32,592 nt of DNA, taken from a virus. Positions within the stretch are counted from its first letter, which is position 1. Each line of letters opens with the position of its first letter. The stretch spans positions 1 through 32,592 of the IMG/VR virus record IMGVR_UViG_3300025097_000027; one strand, written 5' to 3'. The notes below the pieces were generated by a model. It ran no database searches, was not told the DNA's origin, and saw only the letters and a program-made list of their open reading frames with translations. The position numbers and the translations under genes were made by a program. This document shows positions 1 to 9,853 of the stretch, piece by piece.

Positions 1-3000
1 GTACAACACTGACGCTTAAACAGTCACCCGGCCCCAAGTCGATTACTTCTCGAGGTATGGGTATACAGACGGCTTATAACATAGCGAATATTAAAACAAA
101 TCGCGATATAACACCTGCCACTTTTGGTAACTATGATAAGAGTTATGAAATTGTCATGACAAACGGCCGCAGTATTAATAACGGATATCTATCAGAAAGT
201 GGAAGTATTGTCATCGCGCCCATAACTGCCGGCTATATATACGGAATGGTGGATTTCGCTGCTCCCGTAAGAGGCAGAACCGAGCACGTAATTGCTAATC
301 AGTTCTCTGCCCCTGGTGGCCCAGAGACACAAGGCGTATACGGCAGGGATAAAGAATCTGGCGAGTACTCGATTTATAATACATTAAACTATCGCAATCT
401 TTCAGTAAGAGATCCACTGAATCTCCTATCAACGGAAAGATCAGAACAGTTTGGCTATAGATCAGGTTCAGCCACGCAAGCATCTATTCACATGACCAAT
501 AGAAACTACTTCCACTCTACCGGAGCCCTGGGCGAGACTTCAAAGCCAGATAACCGGTTTGTGCAGCATGCTATACCACAAAATGATTTTGGATATTCTT
601 GGATAACGGCCAGCGCGACGAATACAAAGTTTGATTTTGTTGAGGCCAACGACAGCTTTGGGCACCAGCACCTGTTTACTACTTCAAGTGCAAAGTCAAT
701 ACAGTTTTTGACTCAGGGTCAGGAAACGATAATAGACGGTGATCACGGTGATGAAGTTTACTTCTTTAGCGTATCGAATTTTGGCACCCAAGTAAAGGAG
801 ACGGTCGATTTCTTGGGTCTCAACTCCGTTTTACTAGAAGATCTAAACGAAAGAACCAACACCTTCGGCAATTCTAGTTATGTGTTCCCTCGCGCCGAGG
901 TCGAGAGCACGAGTAATGCTTCTTATATACGCGCCGCGGCGTCCTTTATCAACCCGTTCAGGCTGATCAACGCTCCTAACGAATTCAGCAGCATCGGCCG
1001 CGTCGGGGGAAATCAGTCCGACGGAGCAATTCTTCTCAACACCATTATTCTCAATCGCCACGGGCCCTATGGTTGGCCGTCATGGAAGCAATTAAGGGGC
1101 GGAGAACACCCAATAATGAGAGCCCACAGAAAAACAAATACTTTTTCTAGGGTCTTTTTGGGAGATCCAACAATTGGGACTGGCTCCATAGTGCCCGCTA
1201 GAAATACCCCTTCAATGAATCTCGGAGCCCAAATGTCCTCAGAGATCTCGAACGCATATGCGCGCACGAACCACTTGATAGCGGAAGGGAATACGCTGCA
1301 GACTAAGAGCAGGATGGTAAAAAATTATACAGATGTGCCAGTTACAGCTAGATTTTCTGGAGCAAGATGTATAACACACCCTCAGCCTCTTGGCGCCTCA
1401 CGCCGAGCGCTCGAGCAGTCCATGGTCAATATGTATGACCCACGTCACCCACAACACTTTGTTTCATCAACTCCCGGCCGCCTAAACGGTGGTGCCTTAG
1501 ATCAGCAACTGAGAGAATCTAATTGGAAATATGATAGACACTATTATGAAGGCCTTCAGCTTGGGTCTCTCTTAGCTACAGAGGCAATGGTTACAACCTA
1601 TCAGAATAATCTAACCAGTTTTGCAAACATGCAAATTCTTAAAGATACGATGTCTAGTGAAAACTCTGAATCTCAATATCTTGATTTTCTTGGTAATTAT
1701 TTAGAGTTGAATGAAGGTGGCAATAACAGATTAATCGAGCTAAACTATATTGAGAAAATTTACCCAAGAGAGATTAACACGTTTACAAAGAATGCAAGAG
1801 GAAGAGTCAATTTTGATTATTTCCCATGGAAGTCGACTAGAGCAGCAAGAAATTTATTGTTGACAGGCAATATAAATCACCAAACCAGCTCAGTACTGCT
1901 AAGTTTGCCAACAGTTAAGGCATTCTCAAAGTACACTAGTCTCAATCAGGATGATTATAAGAAGTCATTATTTGGAGACTATGATGTTTTAGACATGTCA
2001 ACTGCTACAACTAGCAGCTTAAACCTGCAGATTGGTAGTTACATAAGCTCATCCACCTGGCCACTAGATTCTAGAAAGGACTTCAGCGCTTTACCAGTTG
2101 ATATAGGAAGATCTTATTTCACTTTGGGGAAGAGCTTTTTAACTAGCAGCATAGGTGCCCAGGGAACTAGAGCTGAAGGTGTATTACAAAATGATTTTAG
2201 TACCTTTCCACTTGGTTATAACGGTTTGTATGGAACCCCTCCGTTTTCGACCGTTTACAACAGACGCATACCACAAGAGTATTCTACTAGCTCATATTTA
2301 GCTGGAGAAGCAAAGTGGTCCGCAGCAGACACTACTCGCGGCCCATTCTATGATTCCTACACTGACTACTCAGAAGAAATAAGGCTTGTAGGCCAAGATC
2401 ACTCTATTGTGCCAGAATTTAGAATGAGCGAATATGTAGAGCAGGTATTATCGGAAGAAAGACGATATCCGGACATTGGAGATGACTTTTTGTCTCTTAC
2501 TGGGGCAGCTTACCCTAATTCATCCGGAGATGTGAATATCGGAGGAAACTTCTTTAAAACTTATTCAAACAGCGATTTCTTGAAATACTTTTCAACATAT
2601 GATGAAGAGATTGTCGGCGCGGAAGGAGACAAGAATAATAAAATTGCCCACGCAAGAATTAACTTTAAGTGCAAAGCAGCGATGAAATTCCTGCCCTACA
2701 AAGGATTTTATCCAGCAGAAAGGGCATTGGAACTAACTACGCTGTTTCAGAAGCATTATCTTAATTCACAAGTTATTGATGCAGCAGAGATAGCTGACCC
2801 ACCTGCAGGTATTAGTGCAGAAGACGCAAAAAGGTATGCAACTTTACGCGCCAACGCATCGAGATATCAAGCCTCTAAGCCTTTGTTTGGCCCTGGCATA
2901 TTGTTCAACTCAATTAAAGCCGGCACTGCAGTCGATTACCCTGTTTTTTATGGAGACTTCTCAAGTGTATACGCGAACATGGCTACTGGAAGCGCAATCC

Positions 3001-5810
3001 AGAGTTTCACGGCGCTCTCTATGTCAGCCACTACTGCTTTTACTGGTTCATTAATTAATTCCACTACTGATGGTGGTATACCCCGAATTAAAAGTCATAC
3101 AACTAAGAGAATCCAGTTTGAGGATTTGATGAGCCCTGTAAACTTATTTCAGGAAGATATTTATGATAACGAACCACACCCAAGCGCAAGTCTGATCTAT
3201 GGTACAGATCACTGGCACAGAATCATAGAGAGGCCTTCATTTTTCGGCTTTTTTGAACCTAAAGATGCCCGAAAGCGCTTAGGCCTGAATTTGGGGAATA
3301 CAAAAGAGAAATTTTCCAAACAACTAGCACCATATACCATGGCAATACAAAATTTTGCAGCGGAGACTGTCAACTTCTTTATTGATGATGGCCACTTGAC
3401 AACAGCAATATCAAAGCCAATAAAAGAGAATTTCACGTCCGGGTCGTCATATAAGATGAGAGCAAGAATAACGAATGTGGATACGACAATGTATGATAGA
3501 CATTCTGCCTTCGGCCCACCAGTAGACGACGGAGGAGACGGAGTTGATTTGACAGTATACACACAATCCGTACCCAGCGCATATGCAAATATGGAAATCT
3601 CTTTCAATGACCATTCCGGCTCTGGAGGTGGAACACAAAAATACGATATTGCGGGTCAGAGCAACCAAAGTTATTTACCGTTTTTTAGCTTTAGAGATGA
3701 GGAATTTGAAAGCTTAGACGTGTATCTATATGATTCCACTAGTTATTCTCCACCTGGTGGCCACGACGCCAGCTTTTCAGGAGGAGATCTCTTGATATAC
3801 CAGGGAAGCGCCACTGACACAGCTTTAATAGATGTAAAGACATCCAAGGGTCTAGGTGCGACAGTAGCAAACCTTGTGGCGCTGGCACTGACAAGCAGTG
3901 TAACAGGACTAGATTTTACAGCCAATTCAGCCGGCGCTGTACTATCTGTTTCTTCTTCTTATCTGGGTGCACCCGCGAATGGACTTCTTTTCTACGAGAA
4001 ACCATGGTTTAAAGATGTTAACGACGGTGAGGTAACACTTAGCACTAATATTTATGCAGAAACAAACCCTGCCTTCGCATGGGAGGTTGCCCCGTCGATT
4101 TGGACTACTTCAAGCGTCAATTCAAAGACAGAACATGGATTTATGCCTTACGTTCCACCATTTTTAGATCCTAACGCAGACCCCTACGTGGAAATTACAT
4201 TTACACCAGCAGAAACAAAGGAATACGGTGCAAAGGATATTATAGAAAGCAGCACTTTTGAATACTTTAACTTTAATGAGGTGCCTTCAAACTCTGCCAC
4301 TAACACAAACTATAAGCACGCGATGTCACTTTCTGCTTCCTTGAACTTGGGACTGTGCGTTAGTTTGAGAACAGATAATATAGAAGCGATTGCAGATGCC
4401 GGCCAACCCGGGAAAGATGCAAATCGATTTCGCGTTGACCCGAATCAAAAACTTTCAAGATGGGTTATTCAGACGAAGTGGGAAACCCCCGTATTAGACT
4501 TTACCCATGTTAGCGCTTCTGCTCTCGATCTAGCTGGCAGCTCTGTAACTGTCGTGAGTGGTTCTCCATGGAAGAACAAGTATTGGGACTCTTATTACGA
4601 ACGCGGCCTTGCACGCCCGAATGTGACGGCCGGAAACTTTCTGACATCATCCATGGGAATGTGGCATCAAAAGGGGGAGATGTTGAAAGCTACTTCTCCT
4701 AAGGGCTACTTTTTGAAGATAGAAGATGTGCCAAACCCAGTATCCAAGCTTCCCGGTCTTGCTGAGAAGCTCGGCTTTAATACCGCTGACAGAGAATACT
4801 CAAAGGTCTCCGGCCTGAACGAGCCAAAGACTTACCGCCGACGCATCGGCCCTGTTGAAAATCGCAAACTGGTAAAGGAAGCGATAGTGGCAATCCCCTA
4901 TGTAATCAGAGAAGACGATGGCAATAAGGTAGAATTTATTAAATTCCACACGGGACATTACGACGATGCCCGAACGAATGTTGAAACACTTAAAAAAGAG
5001 CTTGAATCAAAACCGCTTACTGATGAAATAACAACTATTCGTCAGTATAGAGAATTCCTTAAAAATATGGATATTAGAACTAAGACACTTAAAAGTGACT
5101 CGCCCATTAATGCAATAGAATATCAGCTTTTTATGATGGACGAATATATCTTGCCGCCTCAACTAGACTTTCTAAGAAACGATGTAAAAATGACAAGTCC
5201 AAATCCATTTATGATGTATTTCTTTCAGTTTCATGCGTCTTTTAACCAGGAAGATCTTTCAAATATATGGCAAAACTTATATCCCACAACGGCAGACTCC
5301 ACAGCTAATCCAAGATATTCGTATACTAATGATGAACAACTCAGTCGACTTCGTCCGCACAACGACACCTCTTACGTCAGTCATTATTTGGAGACTGTCG
5401 ATTTCAATGGATCAAACTTGTCTCCAGCCGCAGACCCTCGTGCAACATTTTCACCGAAAGATAAAAATAACAAAACGCGTTGGTTGGTATTCAAGGTGAA
5501 ACAAAGGGGCAAGACTAGCCTGGAAGAAATAAGAAAACTCTCTATTGACCCTAGGTCCTCAAATATTGAAAAGATGGAGTATGTAAAAGATAGTAAGTCA
5601 TCTCTTGGAGAACTAGCGCTTCCCGAAGGTCTTCCAGGCAGGCTAGAAGACGGAACGACCTCCCTGCAGTACAACTGGCCCTACGATTACTTTTCATTCG
5701 TTGAACTAATTAAACTAGAGACTAAGATTGATAGTTATAACTATGATTCTGCAGCCCTCCCAGCGGTGGATAACTTCCCAGATGTCTCGACGCGCCGGAC
5801 GAAGGATTAA
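1..5810 (+). CDS. Giant virion structural protein, 5'-truncated by window edge
   Basis: The reading frame is open from base 3 with no stop, so the gene starts upstream. The ATG at 57 is only the first internal Met, and at least 1,935 residues are present. No catalytic motif is visible. The sequence is rich in Ser, Thr, Tyr and Asn, as in phage fibre, neck or baseplate proteins. A conserved-looking block rich in Gly, Pro, Trp and His (GPYGWPSWKQLRGGEHP) lies near residue 336 counted from the Met at 57. I recall such a block from very large virion proteins of uncultured marine phages, but cannot check it. A Gly/Ser-rich segment around residues 1230-1310 looks like an inserted beta module. The last 350 residues are more charged and contain a Trp/Lys-rich stretch (TRWLVFKVKQRGKTS). 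It is followed at 7 nt by the next structural gene. Exact virion location is unknown. Confidence 0.8.
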   Translation, partial: TTLTLKQSPGPKSITSRGMGIQTAYNIANIKTNRDITPATFGNYDKSYEIVMTNGRSINNGYLSESGSIVIAPITAGYIYGMVDFAAPVRGRTEHVIANQFSAPGGPETQGVYGRDKESGEYSIYNTLNYRNLSVRDPLNLLSTERSEQFGYRSGSATQASIHMTNRNYFHSTGALGETSKPDNRFVQHAIPQNDFGYSWITASATNTKFDFVEANDSFGHQHLFTTSSAKSIQFLTQGQETIIDGDHGDEVYFFSVSNFGTQVKETVDFLGLNSVLLEDLNERTNTFGNSSYVFPRAEVESTSNASYIRAAASFINPFRLINAPNEFSSIGRVGGNQSDGAILLNTIILNRHGPYGWPSWKQLRGGEHPIMRAHRKTNTFSRVFLGDPTIGTGSIVPARNTPSMNLGAQMSSEISNAYARTNHLIAEGNTLQTKSRMVKNYTDVPVTARFSGARCITHPQPLGASRRALEQSMVNMYDPRHPQHFVSSTPGRLNGGALDQQLRESNWKYDRHYYEGLQLGSLLATEAMVTTYQNNLTSFANMQILKDTMSSENSESQYLDFLGNYLELNEGGNNRLIELNYIEKIYPREINTFTKNARGRVNFDYFPWKSTRAARNLLLTGNINHQTSSVLLSLPTVKAFSKYTSLNQDDYKKSLFGDYDVLDMSTATTSSLNLQIGSYISSSTWPLDSRKDFSALPVDIGRSYFTLGKSFLTSSIGAQGTRAEGVLQNDFSTFPLGYNGLYGTPPFSTVYNRRIPQEYSTSSYLAGEAKWSAADTTRGPFYDSYTDYSEEIRLVGQDHSIVPEFRMSEYVEQVLSEERRYPDIGDDFLSLTGAAYPNSSGDVNIGGNFFKTYSNSDFLKYFSTYDEEIVGAEGDKNNKIAHARINFKCKAAMKFLPYKGFYPAERALELTTLFQKHYLNSQVIDAAEIADPPAGISAEDAKRYATLRANASRYQASKPLFGPGILFNSIKAGTAVDYPVFYGDFSSVYANMATGSAIQSFTALSMSATTAFTGSLINSTTDGGIPRIKSHTTKRIQFEDLMSPVNLFQEDIYDNEPHPSASLIYGTDHWHRIIERPSFFGFFEPKDARKRLGLNLGNTKEKFSKQLAPYTMAIQNFAAETVNFFIDDGHLTTAISKPIKENFTSGSSYKMRARITNVDTTMYDRHSAFGPPVDDGGDGVDLTVYTQSVPSAYANMEISFNDHSGSGGGTQKYDIAGQSNQSYLPFFSFRDEEFESLDVYLYDSTSYSPPGGHDASFSGGDLLIYQGSATDTALIDVKTSKGLGATVANLVALALTSSVTGLDFTANSAGAVLSVSSSYLGAPANGLLFYEKPWFKDVNDGEVTLSTNIYAETNPAFAWEVAPSIWTTSSVNSKTEHGFMPYVPPFLDPNADPYVEITFTPAETKEYGAKDIIESSTFEYFNFNEVPSNSATNTNYKHAMSLSASLNLGLCVSLRTDNIEAIADAGQPGKDANRFRVDPNQKLSRWVIQTKWETPVLDFTHVSASALDLAGSSVTVVSGSPWKNKYWDSYYERGLARPNVTAGNFLTSSMGMWHQKGEMLKATSPKGYFLKIEDVPNPVSKLPGLAEKLGFNTADREYSKVSGLNEPKTYRRRIGPVENRKLVKEAIVAIPYVIREDDGNKVEFIKFHTGHYDDARTNVETLKKELESKPLTDEITTIRQYREFLKNMDIRTKTLKSDSPINAIEYQLFMMDEYILPPQLDFLRNDVKMTSPNPFMMYFFQFHASFNQEDLSNIWQNLYPTTADSTANPRYSYTNDEQLSRLRPHNDTSYVSHYLETVDFNGSNLSPAADPRATFSPKDKNNKTRWLVFKVKQRGKTSLEEIRKLSIDPRSSNIEKMEYVKDSKSSLGELALPEGLPGRLEDGTTSLQYNWPYDYFSFVELIKLETKIDSYNYDSAALPAVDNFPDVSTRRTKD

Positions 5811-5816
5811 TATAAG

Positions 5817-6641
5817 ATGGCTTTTTTCGACAAAAAACAAGACGTTATAGATATAAAGCTTACACAGTTTGGAAAAAACTTGTTAGCAAGAGGCCATTTT
5901 CGGCCAGTCTATTATCAATTTTTCGACGACGGTATCTTATATAACTCTGAAGCTGCAGATATAACTGAGAAGCAGAATGAATCAGAAGATAGAATAACTG
6001 AAACTCAGAGGATGAGAACGCAACATATAGTGACTCCAGTCTATAAGCGTTTCGACCAGAACGAAAATTTAATAAATTCAGGTTCTTTAAAACCCTTTAT
6101 GGAAATCAAAAGAAGGCAAGATCCAATCATCGCAGACAAGATTTTGAAGTATCCTTTACAGGATTCTATGGTTAATTCCCCTTCCGCGCCGGCTTTCAAT
6201 GTAAACATCTTAGATTCAGGCATCAGCAGCTCTGTCGACACCGTCGCAACCAGTGGAATTTCCTTGGCAATACCGCAGTTAAACATATCATCCTCTTATG
6301 AACTTTTCGAAGATAGAATAAGGGAAATAGAAATCCCAGAAGAATTGGTCGAATATCAGAATTATATGGACCTACTATCTAACGAAGTTGAGTTTTTGGA
6401 CAAATCTTTAATAAAAATAAAAGAAGAAAATATAGTCATAGACATCGAGGAACTTCATATTGACAATCTTTTAGAGAACTTTGAGCTTGAGATATTTGAA
6501 ATCGACGAAGATGGAAAATTAATAAGATTAGAATCGGAAGAAGAAGTTAAGAAATATTTTGAAATACAGATTGATGAAGAAATTGAAGAGCGCGCCCCAA
6601 GCGATGCAAGATCTGACCGTTTCCGCAGGGACAGGGAATAA
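5817..6641 (+). CDS. Virion-associated protein with shared N-terminal module (274 aa)
   Basis: Start ATG at 5817 is preceded by AAGGA at 5802-5806 and lies 6 nt after the upstream stop, so translation is probably coupled. Residues 1-45 (MAFFDKKQDVIDIKLTQFGK and on) match the N-terminus of the 353-residue protein at 12828: MAF, D, I, LT, G, then ARG-F, then an acidic DD/DE and a Tyr. The rest differs. The C-terminal third is very acidic and helical (many E, I and L from about residue 165), ending in a short Arg/Asp-rich tail. No enzyme motif is seen. Its position between very large structural genes supports a virion or assembly role; the exact function is unknown. Confidence 0.75.
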   Translation: MAFFDKKQDVIDIKLTQFGKNLLARGHFRPVYYQFFDDGILYNSEAADITEKQNESEDRITETQRMRTQHIVTPVYKRFDQNENLINSGSLKPFMEIKRRQDPIIADKILKYPLQDSMVNSPSAPAFNVNILDSGISSSVDTVATSGISLAIPQLNISSSYELFEDRIREIEIPEELVEYQNYMDLLSNEVEFLDKSLIKIKEENIVIDIEELHIDNLLENFELEIFEIDEDGKLIRLESEEEVKKYFEIQIDEEIEERAPSDARSDRFRRDRE

Positions 6642-6647
6642 TTTAAA

Positions 6648-9600
6648 ATGCCAGCACACCACAATCCGATAGGAATGTCAGAATTACTTCCTAAGATTGC
6701 AATCAGAAGGATTGTTATCTCCGGAGAAAAGGCGACGCTTACCTGTGTTCTTCGCAGACCTAGAGAAGTAAACTATGACAATTGGCTAGGGTCTGCAGAA
6801 TTTAATTCTTATATTAAGTATTATTTTATTGCTGCACCGGGGTTAGCACCTAGTCAGATTTCTAAATTCTATTACCCAAGCCAGAGAGTAGGTCACCTTA
6901 TGCTTTCCCCAGAGCGCCCCATGGAAAATTGGGAAGACTCCTTGGGGCCAGCATCACCTGACCTTAACGGAGAAATAGAGAACCCATATAACCTCAAAGG
7001 TCACACTGCTTTGACTTTAGACGAGATTTTGCAAGGTCAATATTTCGCTCAAGACCCGCTCACGGCGACGGAAACTCAAGAAGTTATTCCGGAAGATGAC
7101 CAAAGCGGCTCAAATACGCCATTTCAGGTTTCTATTAACTTAATTAACGACCCTTTCTCGTCTCGGGCCCGCAGACCCGAATTAAATATACTGGCATTCG
7201 CCCAATTAGATCTAAAAAAGATAAAAGAAGATTTTGGATTAAGTGTTCTTAGGCCCCTAGCTGAGATTGGAAGTGAATTACTTTATGAGAAATGTTTAGT
7301 ATCTTCACCGGATGCCCAGAATAATAGAATGATTGTACCAGAGACGAGAAAGATATTCTTTACGCCCGATGGCGACCCCTATGACGGGCCATCTCATTAC
7401 CATAGTAGCCTTCGACCCGGGCCCAACAATTATGTGGGATGGATGACTGGCCCAGCAGAAGGAGACATGTCCGAGCGCCAAGAACTAACATCGAGGGTTA
7501 TTCCAAATAACAAAATTGTCTCAAGACTTTTTATTGAAGAAGCATTGAATTTTCTTGGAGAACCCGTAACTGATACAAACACTTTCTCTGGTTACGTCGG
7601 CCCTGGTGAAATAATCGCCACACCAACTGGGAATTTATCTTTTGGAGATGACATACTCCAGACTTTAAAAGCGCAATCCGGACTTATGACATCAATTGGT
7701 TCGGCAGAAAACAATACATATCACGAAGAGCTGAAAAAACTAACAATTAAAAGCATTAAAAAAGGAAATGTTAATGTGTCCGACGCGAGAATTCATCCAA
7801 ATGATTTATCGTGGATTCAAATTAATAATGGCGCCCGTTCATATCACGGTAATATCTTTCTGATAAAAGTCGGTGATATCTTATCAAACAACTCGAGCTT
7901 CGGCCATATTCTGGATTTGCATGAGGGCCAAGACTTTCTGGGTTCCTGGAGCCAGGCCATATATGCCGATATAATATCCAAATCGAAGCTGCAGCAACTT
8001 TCGGTTTTCAGAAGGAGAATCACTAGTGGAAGCGTAGGGAATAATTCGGTTTCTACTCCAGAGCCTGAAATTTATGACACCGACGTACCAGAGAAATATA
8101 TTATTAACACTACTTCATCAAGAGTGGAGAACTCAACATCCTTTCTCCAAACCAAAACTAATTCCCTTGCACAGATACGAGAAAATTACTCAACGCCCAG
8201 TCCAAACAAGACTATAATTCTCAACGACTATGATTTATTTGAAAATGTTAGTTATGGCTGGTATGAGTACGTTTTAGACATCACCCTCGAAGACGGCATA
8301 AAAAAGTACATGGTTGAAAAGCAATCTGAGTTTGCTAGCGCTCTCAAGGTCTATTCAGAACATGTAACAGAAGCCAGAAGGCCTTACCTTGATCACAGGC
8401 AATCAAACTACTATAACGGAAACCAATTCGCAGATGGTTTATCAGATCAGAGAGCAAGAGAGGTGAACAACACAACTGGAAACTATAATTTTTCGATTGA
8501 CGATTTTACACCGTCTTTCAAAGCGCTTTCAACTCAATCCCGGTATAGGACCGACAATATTGTAGAAGCCTATATTTCTGTTTATTATTTGTTAACTGCA
8601 AATTCTGGGTTTAGTTACACTTCTAAATCTGCTCTTAAAACTAGTCTGCTAGCGGAAAACACAACTTTACAAAGTTTAGAATATTTTCTAGATTTGTGCT
8701 TAAAGTTGAAAACAAGATTAGATTCAATCATAGACCAATCCGGAAAAGCACTAGGAGAGATCACAAATCTTGGGCCCTTTCAAAAGAATGTGAATAAGGG
8801 CCTGCAATTCCCGGATAAACTCATAAGACTGCGCGGCGTTGCGAATATAAGATCAGAAGCAGTAAGAGGAATAAGCGTGTTTACAACTCCAGAAACTACT
8901 GAAGCCAATAATGTTGCAGCTGCAGGCCCGGGCTCATTCTTCGCCCTGACATCGGATAAGAGTATTAAATCAAATCCTTCCGTAAAAATACCAAACCTCG
9001 CAGGTACTGGAGAATTCTCTGAAGCAACTGCTAAGATATTTGAGATGGAAATAATAGCCACTCCAGGGGCAGCAACCACATCAGAAGAGCTATCAAAACT
9101 TTCATCTAAGGTGATGGCAGCTGTAGAGAGGAGCAAAGTAGCAGAAATAGTTTCAGAAAATAAAGAGAATGGTATTGATAATGAGTTGGTAGAGTTTGAT
9201 GAGTTGTTAGCTCAGTATGGTAATACTACATTTAAATCTTTAGTCTCAGAAGCAGTAGGCACAAGCGCCGCGGCCACAGAAAATAAAACACCAGAAAAAG
9301 TAAAGTATATATCTGAAGATCTTCAGTCTTCAATTTATAGTTCTATAATTTCTTCCGACAATCAAAAACACTTCGAGGAAGAGACAGAAAAACAATACAA
9401 AGATTTATTCTTTAGAAAGGAAGCATTAGGTGACCTTTACGGTAAAGTAAAAACTCTCTTGGCGACTCACAAAAATATAACTAAAGCAAAGAGTGCGACT
9501 TCCTATAGAGAAAAGATAACAGGAGATGCAAGCACTGGGAGAACAAGAGACCAAAAAAATAAGAATTTCCAAGAAGCTGAAAGCTCTATAAAAGATAAGA

Positions 9601-9815
9601 TATTTAACCCGTATACAATTGACCCAGTAGAAGGTTTGGTTCCCGCGCAAACTGGTGGCACAACTGGCATAGTTATCTATAAGAAAGATAGCGATTCATT
9701 GTCTGGGGTAGTGTTAGCGAACAATGTAAAGTTTCTTAAAGTGGAAGCGGAAGTGGAACAGGCCACCACTAGCCAGTCTAGAAGACCTCCGACTAAAGGA
9801 GGAAAATCTTACTAG
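6648..9815 (+). CDS. Large virion structural protein (1,055 aa)
   Basis: I do not recognise this protein. It begins at ATG 6648, 6 nt after the previous stop, with a weak AGGGA about 11 nt upstream. The N-terminal 60 residues form a compact-looking segment (MPAHHNPIGMSELLPKIAIR). Residues about 150-400 contain mixed beta-type sequence. A block near residues 375-450 (ISLIS-like alternating hydrophobics, HPNDLSWIQINNG) suggests a beta-rich domain. The last 250 residues are Glu/Lys/Ser-rich and probably helical or coiled coil, and the extreme C-terminus is basic (RRPPTKGGKSY). No transmembrane segment or catalytic motif was seen. Size and neighbours make a baseplate, neck or fibre role likely, but this is inference. 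The stop codon lies inside the left arm of a stem-loop. Confidence 0.75.
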   Translation: MPAHHNPIGMSELLPKIAIRRIVISGEKATLTCVLRRPREVNYDNWLGSAEFNSYIKYYFIAAPGLAPSQISKFYYPSQRVGHLMLSPERPMENWEDSLGPASPDLNGEIENPYNLKGHTALTLDEILQGQYFAQDPLTATETQEVIPEDDQSGSNTPFQVSINLINDPFSSRARRPELNILAFAQLDLKKIKEDFGLSVLRPLAEIGSELLYEKCLVSSPDAQNNRMIVPETRKIFFTPDGDPYDGPSHYHSSLRPGPNNYVGWMTGPAEGDMSERQELTSRVIPNNKIVSRLFIEEALNFLGEPVTDTNTFSGYVGPGEIIATPTGNLSFGDDILQTLKAQSGLMTSIGSAENNTYHEELKKLTIKSIKKGNVNVSDARIHPNDLSWIQINNGARSYHGNIFLIKVGDILSNNSSFGHILDLHEGQDFLGSWSQAIYADIISKSKLQQLSVFRRRITSGSVGNNSVSTPEPEIYDTDVPEKYIINTTSSRVENSTSFLQTKTNSLAQIRENYSTPSPNKTIILNDYDLFENVSYGWYEYVLDITLEDGIKKYMVEKQSEFASALKVYSEHVTEARRPYLDHRQSNYYNGNQFADGLSDQRAREVNNTTGNYNFSIDDFTPSFKALSTQSRYRTDNIVEAYISVYYLLTANSGFSYTSKSALKTSLLAENTTLQSLEYFLDLCLKLKTRLDSIIDQSGKALGEITNLGPFQKNVNKGLQFPDKLIRLRGVANIRSEAVRGISVFTTPETTEANNVAAAGPGSFFALTSDKSIKSNPSVKIPNLAGTGEFSEATAKIFEMEIIATPGAATTSEELSKLSSKVMAAVERSKVAEIVSENKENGIDNELVEFDELLAQYGNTTFKSLVSEAVGTSAAATENKTPEKVKYISEDLQSSIYSSIISSDNQKHFEEETEKQYKDLFFRKEALGDLYGKVKTLLATHKNITKAKSATSYREKITGDASTGRTRDQKNKNFQEAESSIKDKIFNPYTIDPVEGLVPAQTGGTTGIVIYKKDSDSLSGVVLANNVKFLKVEAEVEQATTSQSRRPPTKGGKSY

Positions 9816-9838
9816 TTTATCTATTTATTTTAAACTAG
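9812..9838 (+). promoter_or_regulatory. Stem-loop spanning a stop codon, CTATTTA in the loop
   Basis: CTAGTTTA at 9812-9819 and TAAACTAG at 9831-9838 are perfect 8-bp inverse complements, with an 11-nt loop (TCTATTTATTT) between them. The TAG stop of the upstream gene is at 9813-9815, inside the left arm. The loop holds CTATTTATT, related to the AACTATTTA element seen elsewhere upstream of virion genes. Immediately after it, GATAAATA (9841-9848) resembles the T4 late promoter TATAAATA and lies 6 nt before the next ATG. There is no U-tract after the stem, so a rho-independent terminator is unlikely. A protein-binding operator, an mRNA-stability hairpin or a processing site are the alternatives. 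Confidence 0.4.
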
Positions 9839-9853
9839 CGGATAAATAATATT

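Noticed and set aside
3209-3607. Open reading frame of 132 codons on the - strand
   Set aside because: It lies fully inside the giant virion gene on the opposite strand, with no SD and no recognisable motif.
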